Shown in pieces: positions 60,086 to 64,000 of a DNA stretch of 64,000 bases. Numbering within the stretch: the first letter of the stretch is position 1; every line of letters starts with the position of its first letter. A program made the position numbers and the translations under genes. The notes under the pieces were generated by a model, which saw nothing but the letters and a program-made list of their open reading frames with translations, had not been told where the DNA came from and did no database searches. Source of the stretch: Symbiodinium natans (taxonomy: Eukaryota > Sar > Dinophyceae > Suessiales > Symbiodiniaceae); contig CAJNDS010002248.1 of assembly GCA_905221605.1 (NCBI GenBank), positions 1 to 64,000 of the forward strand. Reading direction: 5' to 3'.

Positions 60086-61002
60086 TCTCGCCCTCCAGTG
60101 GTGTTTCCGTGCATAGCCATGTTCACGAACAAACTCTTCCTAGTGTCGCATGGACATTAGTACAGGACATGGCGAGAGTTGTTTCCAATTTCCACAGAGC
60201 AAAAGCAAAAGACACCAAAAGGAACCCTAAACCCTAAACCCTAAACCCAACAGGCTAGCTTCGTCGTCTTCATCGTCATCATCTCTGTCAAACACTATGT
60301 CTATGGCCGTATGGAGCAGATACCACGCAAGGGTGAAGACAATGATGATTACCCAGCCTGGGTCTTCACGGCTTTGGGTTTAGAATTTATGGTTGTGTGG
60401 CGATTCCCGGCTGAAAGGGGGGGTTTCTACCTCAACCCCAACGCCATTCGACACCCAGCCCCGACACTGCCGAAACTCATCCACAACGCAGCTTCTCAAG
60501 TGCGTAGCGGAGACGGTTGATGTAGCCATAGAAGAAACCACAGCTCTGAGCAGAGAAGATTGTGGGAGCACCTTGAGTGCAGCTGCGAGGGGCTACATGG
60601 AGCTAAACTGCAATGATCTTGCCAGTGGTGTGGAAGCTAACCATCCCTTTCGGAAAGTACTCCCCGTTTGAAGCACCAAACCCTGCCCTTCCCTGCCGTG
60701 AGCACATCTCCACATCTTGATGTCCGTGATGTTGCCTTAGGGTTTTGAGAATGCGCAAGCAAAGAACGGAAACTCTCAAGGGGCTATTACAAGTTGACAT
60801 AACGCTCGCAAGTCTACGTCATATAAAGGGCAGTAATGATCACGGGAGGTTTGGCCCCATGGCCCTATGAATTGCCAATGAGTTGCACACGTGAGGCACA
60901 AACTTGAGGTTCTCATCCTTGGTAGCCAAGGGTGGGTTACTTGATAAGGGAACCCAGAACCAATTATTTTACTTCGAACATCCCCACCCTCTCTTGGTAC
61001 TC

Positions 61003-61215
61003 TGGGGGTGGGCACTCCGAGACTCTGGAGCTGGGCACTCCGGGGGACACTGTGGAGTTGGTCACTCCGGGGACACTCTGGGTTGGGCACTCCCTCTGCT
61101 CCGGGAACCTGGGCTCTGGGGTTGGGCACTCCGCCGGCAGACTCTGGGTTGCGCACTCCAGAAAAACTCTGAGGTTGGGCACTCCAGGGACTCTAGAGTT
61201 GGGCACTCCAGGGAG
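61003..61215. repeat. Minisatellite, GTTGGGCACTCC unit
   Basis: About eight units of roughly 20-35 bp, each holding GTTGGGCACTCC followed by a GACTCTGG-like word. The spacing is irregular. Confidence 0.85.
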
Positions 61216-61437
61216 GAGAAGAGTTGCGGGCGAGGAGGAGAGTTAAGGTTTAAAAATCTAACAACCCCACACCGAGGGTGGGCTTCCAAGCATCAGCATC
61301 TATGGTGCCGTTGCTTGCCATCAGCTGGGCACAAAGATACACGGCGTCAGCCGCACTCCTTAGGACGTGCTCAAGTTCAGGGGTTGAGAGGGCTCATTTG
61401 CAGTACCATTATGGACCTAGGTACCCCAGAGCCATAC

Positions 61438-61549
61438 AAAACCCTAAACCCTAAACCCTAAACCCTAGACCCTAGACCCTAGACCCTAAACCCTAAACCC
61501 TAAACCCTAAACCCTAAACCCTAAACCCTAACCCTAAACCCTAAACCCT
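61438..61549. repeat. Telomere-like array, 3' of the retrogene
   Basis: About sixteen units including a run of CCCTAGA variants. Lies on the 3' side of the ORF at 61670-62395. Confidence 0.95.
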
Positions 61550-61669
61550 CTTTTTGAACCCGGACTTGCTGACTGCCAGGAAACGGAGGGCGAGATGAGA
61601 CAACTCCCATGATATTCATGAGACAAAAACATGCGATTAGGCGACGACTGTCCATGTTGGAATGTGGGC

Positions 61670-62395
61670 TCAAGGTATCTCGTCCGTTTTCGGGACCTCG
61701 TTCCTCCTTGCTTCGCGTTCGGCCCGTCTCTGCACTTTGAAAGCCAATCTCTGACATCTATGCTGCTCCCTCACGAGTCCCAAGTCTGTTGAAGCATCTG
61801 GAAGCGTTACTGGTCGAGGCCATTGACACTCACTGGCGCGGACAACCGGCGGGGATGAGGAGGACGCTTCATTGCTGGGCTGTGACTCCGGCTGTGCAGT
61901 TTCCTTAGGATCTGCATCAGTGGGGCAACATTTGCATCGCTGCTGGAAAGATTGAAGGGTCTTCTCTATCTCAAGCAGCAAAGACTGACACCTCAGTATG
62001 GCAGCCTCACTTTGATCAGCTAGTCTCTGCATGAGTTGTTCACAATGAGGTCGCAAGATGACATCAACCTCAGTCTGGGCAGCAGCTTCACAAGCGGCGT
62101 GGTAGCACGTGTCAGGAACTTGGAGCGGTTTCTTCACCTCTGGAAGCACTTCATCTGGTTCGGGCACAAAACTTTCCTCCGGCCACAGAGCATCATGCAA
62201 CCTGAGCGGGCGTCGTTGAATTGCAGATTGTCCAAAGACAGATTCCGTTTGGCTTCCAGAACCGTGAACCAGGAAATGCAAAGCGCACCGAATCTGGCTG
62301 GCTGCCTCCTCACATTGAAGGCGTTTTGCAAGACGCTGGGCATGCCCCAAGCAGGAGATAAGCTTCCCACAGGAGGCAACTCTTCCCACAGCCAT
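61670..62395 (-). CDS. Hypothetical 241-residue protein, probable retrogene
   Basis: An intronless ORF starting at ATG 62393-62395 (MAVGRVASCGKL). No known domain is recognised. Residues 95-160 are helical and cysteine-bearing (CYHAACEAAAQTEV; CEQLMQRL; CKCC), followed by a Ser/Pro-rich stretch and a basic tail (QRRAEREARRNE), so it may be a coiled-coil or scaffold protein. About 62 nt upstream of the ATG is a 16-nt exact match to the 3' end of the dinoflagellate spliced leader. Lack of introns plus a genomic leader relict is the known signature of an mRNA copied back into the genome. Telomere-like arrays lie directly against both sides (61438-61549 and 62472-62518). The neighbouring kinase genes, by contrast, are shredded into micro-exons. 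Confidence 0.85.
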   Translation of the reverse strand: MAVGRVASCGKLISCLGHAQRLAKRLQCEEAASQIRCALHFLVHGSGSQTESVFGQSAIQRRPLRLHDALWPEESFVPEPDEVLPEVKKPLQVPDTCYHAACEAAAQTEVDVILRPHCEQLMQRLADQSEAAILRCQSLLLEIEKTLQSFQQRCKCCPTDADPKETAQPESQPSNEASSSSPPVVRASECQWPRPVTLPDASTDLGLVREQHRCQRLAFKVQRRAEREARRNEVPKTDEIP

Positions 62396-62456
62396 GGCAA
62401 GCAAGGAAAGTCGTAAAGCGCGCAGTGAATTCAGATGTCCGTTTGGACCTCGTAGC

Positions 62457-62472
62457 CTTGAGCCAAAATGGC
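62457..62472 (-). other. DinoSL spliced-leader relict
   Basis: On the minus strand the bases read GCCATTTTGGCTCAAG, identical to the last 16 of the 22 nt of the dinoflagellate trans-spliced leader. The 5' six bases are missing and replaced by the end of a TTTAGGG array. Genomic leader relicts arise when trans-spliced mRNA is reverse-transcribed and reinserted. It precedes the ORF at 61670-62395 on the same strand. Confidence 0.9.
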
Positions 62473-62518
62473 CCTAAACCCTAAACCCTAAACCCTAAAC
62501 CCTAAACCCTAAACCCTC
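62472..62518. repeat. Telomere-like array abutting the DinoSL relict
   Basis: Six to seven CCCTAAA units that begin on the last bases of the leader relict. Confidence 0.95.
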
Positions 62519-64000
62519 TTTTGGGTACCTGATTCCAGAATAGTACTGCACGTGGACCCTCTGGTTGGTGTGACGTCGGCAATACCTGGCTCTTATAGTT
62601 CTTGCTGGGCATGCACCTGCCCGCGACGGAGTCGACCGTTACCTGGCCATCTATTGCAACATCCTGCACGGAATTGACATCTGACTACGACGACAGACAT
62701 GCTATCTTCACCAACATGGTCCCTGGAAATCTTTGGCCCTCAAAACCTTACATGTAGTTTCAAGACAACCTGCACAACGTCGTATTCTTTTGCCATCACC
62801 GAGGTCCAAGCACGCCCATCACTTCCTTCTCCAGATCGAAAGAATTATGCAAGAATCCAAATTCGAATTCGAGGGCCCGTAGTGAAGTGCGGTAGTGGTA
62901 GATGACGAAAGTTCAATACTTGAATAGAGTTCGGGCGCCTTCCATCAAACAGCTTATGCTTATACAGCACCAAAATAGCAATGATGCACAAATTTATGAA
63001 CTCTTATGGTCTTGCGGGACCCTCCCCGGCCTCCGACCACACGCCCAGCGACCCCCACAAGACATGGACCTCTACCAGAGACCCCCAAGCCCCACCACCA
63101 CCACACACTATGCTCACTATACAGTACCCAGACCACGTGCCCACCATCCCCCGCCAACTACCCGCAAAGCCCCATCCCCACACATCTCCACCATTAAGCC
63201 TCACCACACCCCCACAGTACCACCTCAAGGCCCCCACACTCGCTACAGTACCCTAAACCCTAAACCCTAAACCCTAAACCCTAAACCCCAGCAGAGTCTG
63301 GACCCTGCAGTGTACCGTGCCGGCCCAACATTGCTCGACCCTGAAGCGTCCAGGAGTGCAGGCAGGGAGCCATGTGGAGTCCAGGGCATTCCCTGCCACA
63401 GCTGCAGCTGACGATGCGTCAGATGCGGCGGAAGATGCGACAGCTGCCGATTCCTGAGTGTTGCAAGTGCGCAGATCCGAAAGCCTCCAGGGGTGAGCCA
63501 ACCGGAAGTACTACAAGCCCCTCTGTAGCCTGCTTGAGAACCTTCAAGTCAAAGAGAGCCCAACTCGTGGATACTCGAAACTTAACCCTGAATGCACCTC
63601 AAGCCACCAACAATCTACCCGAAGCGCAGTGAAGATTCGTTCACTACGCTTTCGACTGTCCAGAGAACAGTACTCGCGTTCAGGTTGTCGTCGGCGCCGT
63701 CCTGGGCACAAACGCAGGAACACAGGTTCCGACAAAACTTTCGGCAGCCTGATCTTAAAAAGTTTTTCGCGAAGCCCGTAGCCTATGAGGCTTAACAACA
63801 GTAGGACCACCCCAAAATGCCTAACATAAATTCCATTCCCGCCAAAAAACGTCCTACATAACAGCACCCTCAGGGCACGCCCCCAAGAACTGATACTCAA
63901 CTGCTTTCCTCCCCTGCCCCCCTCGACCCGGGGGCATGTCACTGTTGTTCTCAGGGTGTCGAATTTCGGCCGGATACGTCCTAAACCCTAAACCCAAAAC
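62519..64000. other. No confident gene
   Basis: Contains a CCCTAAA array at 63250-63289, another starting at about 63980 at the window edge, and a C/A-rich stretch (63020-63240). A minus-strand open frame at 63544-63942 has one hydrophobic stretch but no ATG. Confidence 0.5.

Noticed and set aside
63544-63942. 132-residue minus-strand frame with a hydrophobic stretch
   Set aside because: No ATG in frame, no recognised motif, and no leader or array arrangement; kept only as a note.

Overview
This window looks like dinoflagellate nuclear DNA, probably Suessiales/Symbiodiniaceae-like; I would not name a genus. The case rests on four things. (1) Two spliced protein-kinase genes have introns that mostly start with GC or GA and end in AG followed by a G in the next exon. 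(2) A relict of the dinoflagellate spliced leader (DinoSL) sits at 62457-62472, just 5' of a compact intronless gene. (3) A gene at 30491-31540 has a duplicated six-cysteine repeat of a kind I recall from dinoflagellate predicted proteins. (4) Telomere-like TTTAGGG/CCCTAAA arrays occur every few hundred bases. Every gene I trust lies on the minus strand, which fits the one-way gene clusters of dinoflagellates.

Layout, low to high coordinate. 1-4.7 kb is repeat: a dispersed ~130-bp tandem repeat, a block of CTCGAG-centred palindromes, and a degenerate telomere-derived satellite, the last two enclosed by inverted flanks. 4.7-8.98 kb holds nothing I recognise. 8.98-11.38 kb is an ~0.8-kb segmental duplication separated by an AT-rich island. 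11.9-13.4 kb is a degenerate C-rich tandem repeat. 13.4-18.5 kb is largely unassigned. 18.56-29.30 kb is one MAP-kinase gene broken into at least 26 tiny exons (21-75 nt). 30.49-31.54 kb is the six-cysteine protein. 33.8-36.2 kb has one or two isolated exon-like segments. 38-40 kb holds small inverted-repeat elements. 40.57-43.40 kb is a satellite with a ~1.01-kb higher-order repeat. 44.6-59.1 kb is a second micro-exon gene, a cyclic-nucleotide-binding AGC (PKG-like) kinase. 59.7-62.4 kb has two intronless genes boxed by telomere-like arrays.

The two kinase genes were rebuilt by eye from conserved kinase motifs. Almost every joined junction is in frame, which is strong internal evidence, but the 5' ends, a few internal exons and the PKG 3' end are unresolved. 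Both kinases would act in intracellular signalling (MAPK cascade, cyclic-nucleotide signalling); nothing in the sequence shows they work together. The most unusual feature is architectural: ~1.1 kb of MAPK coding sequence is spread over ~10.7 kb, with introns full of telomere-like arrays and small inverted-repeat elements. Short conceptual ORFs within these introns are shadows and are omitted.
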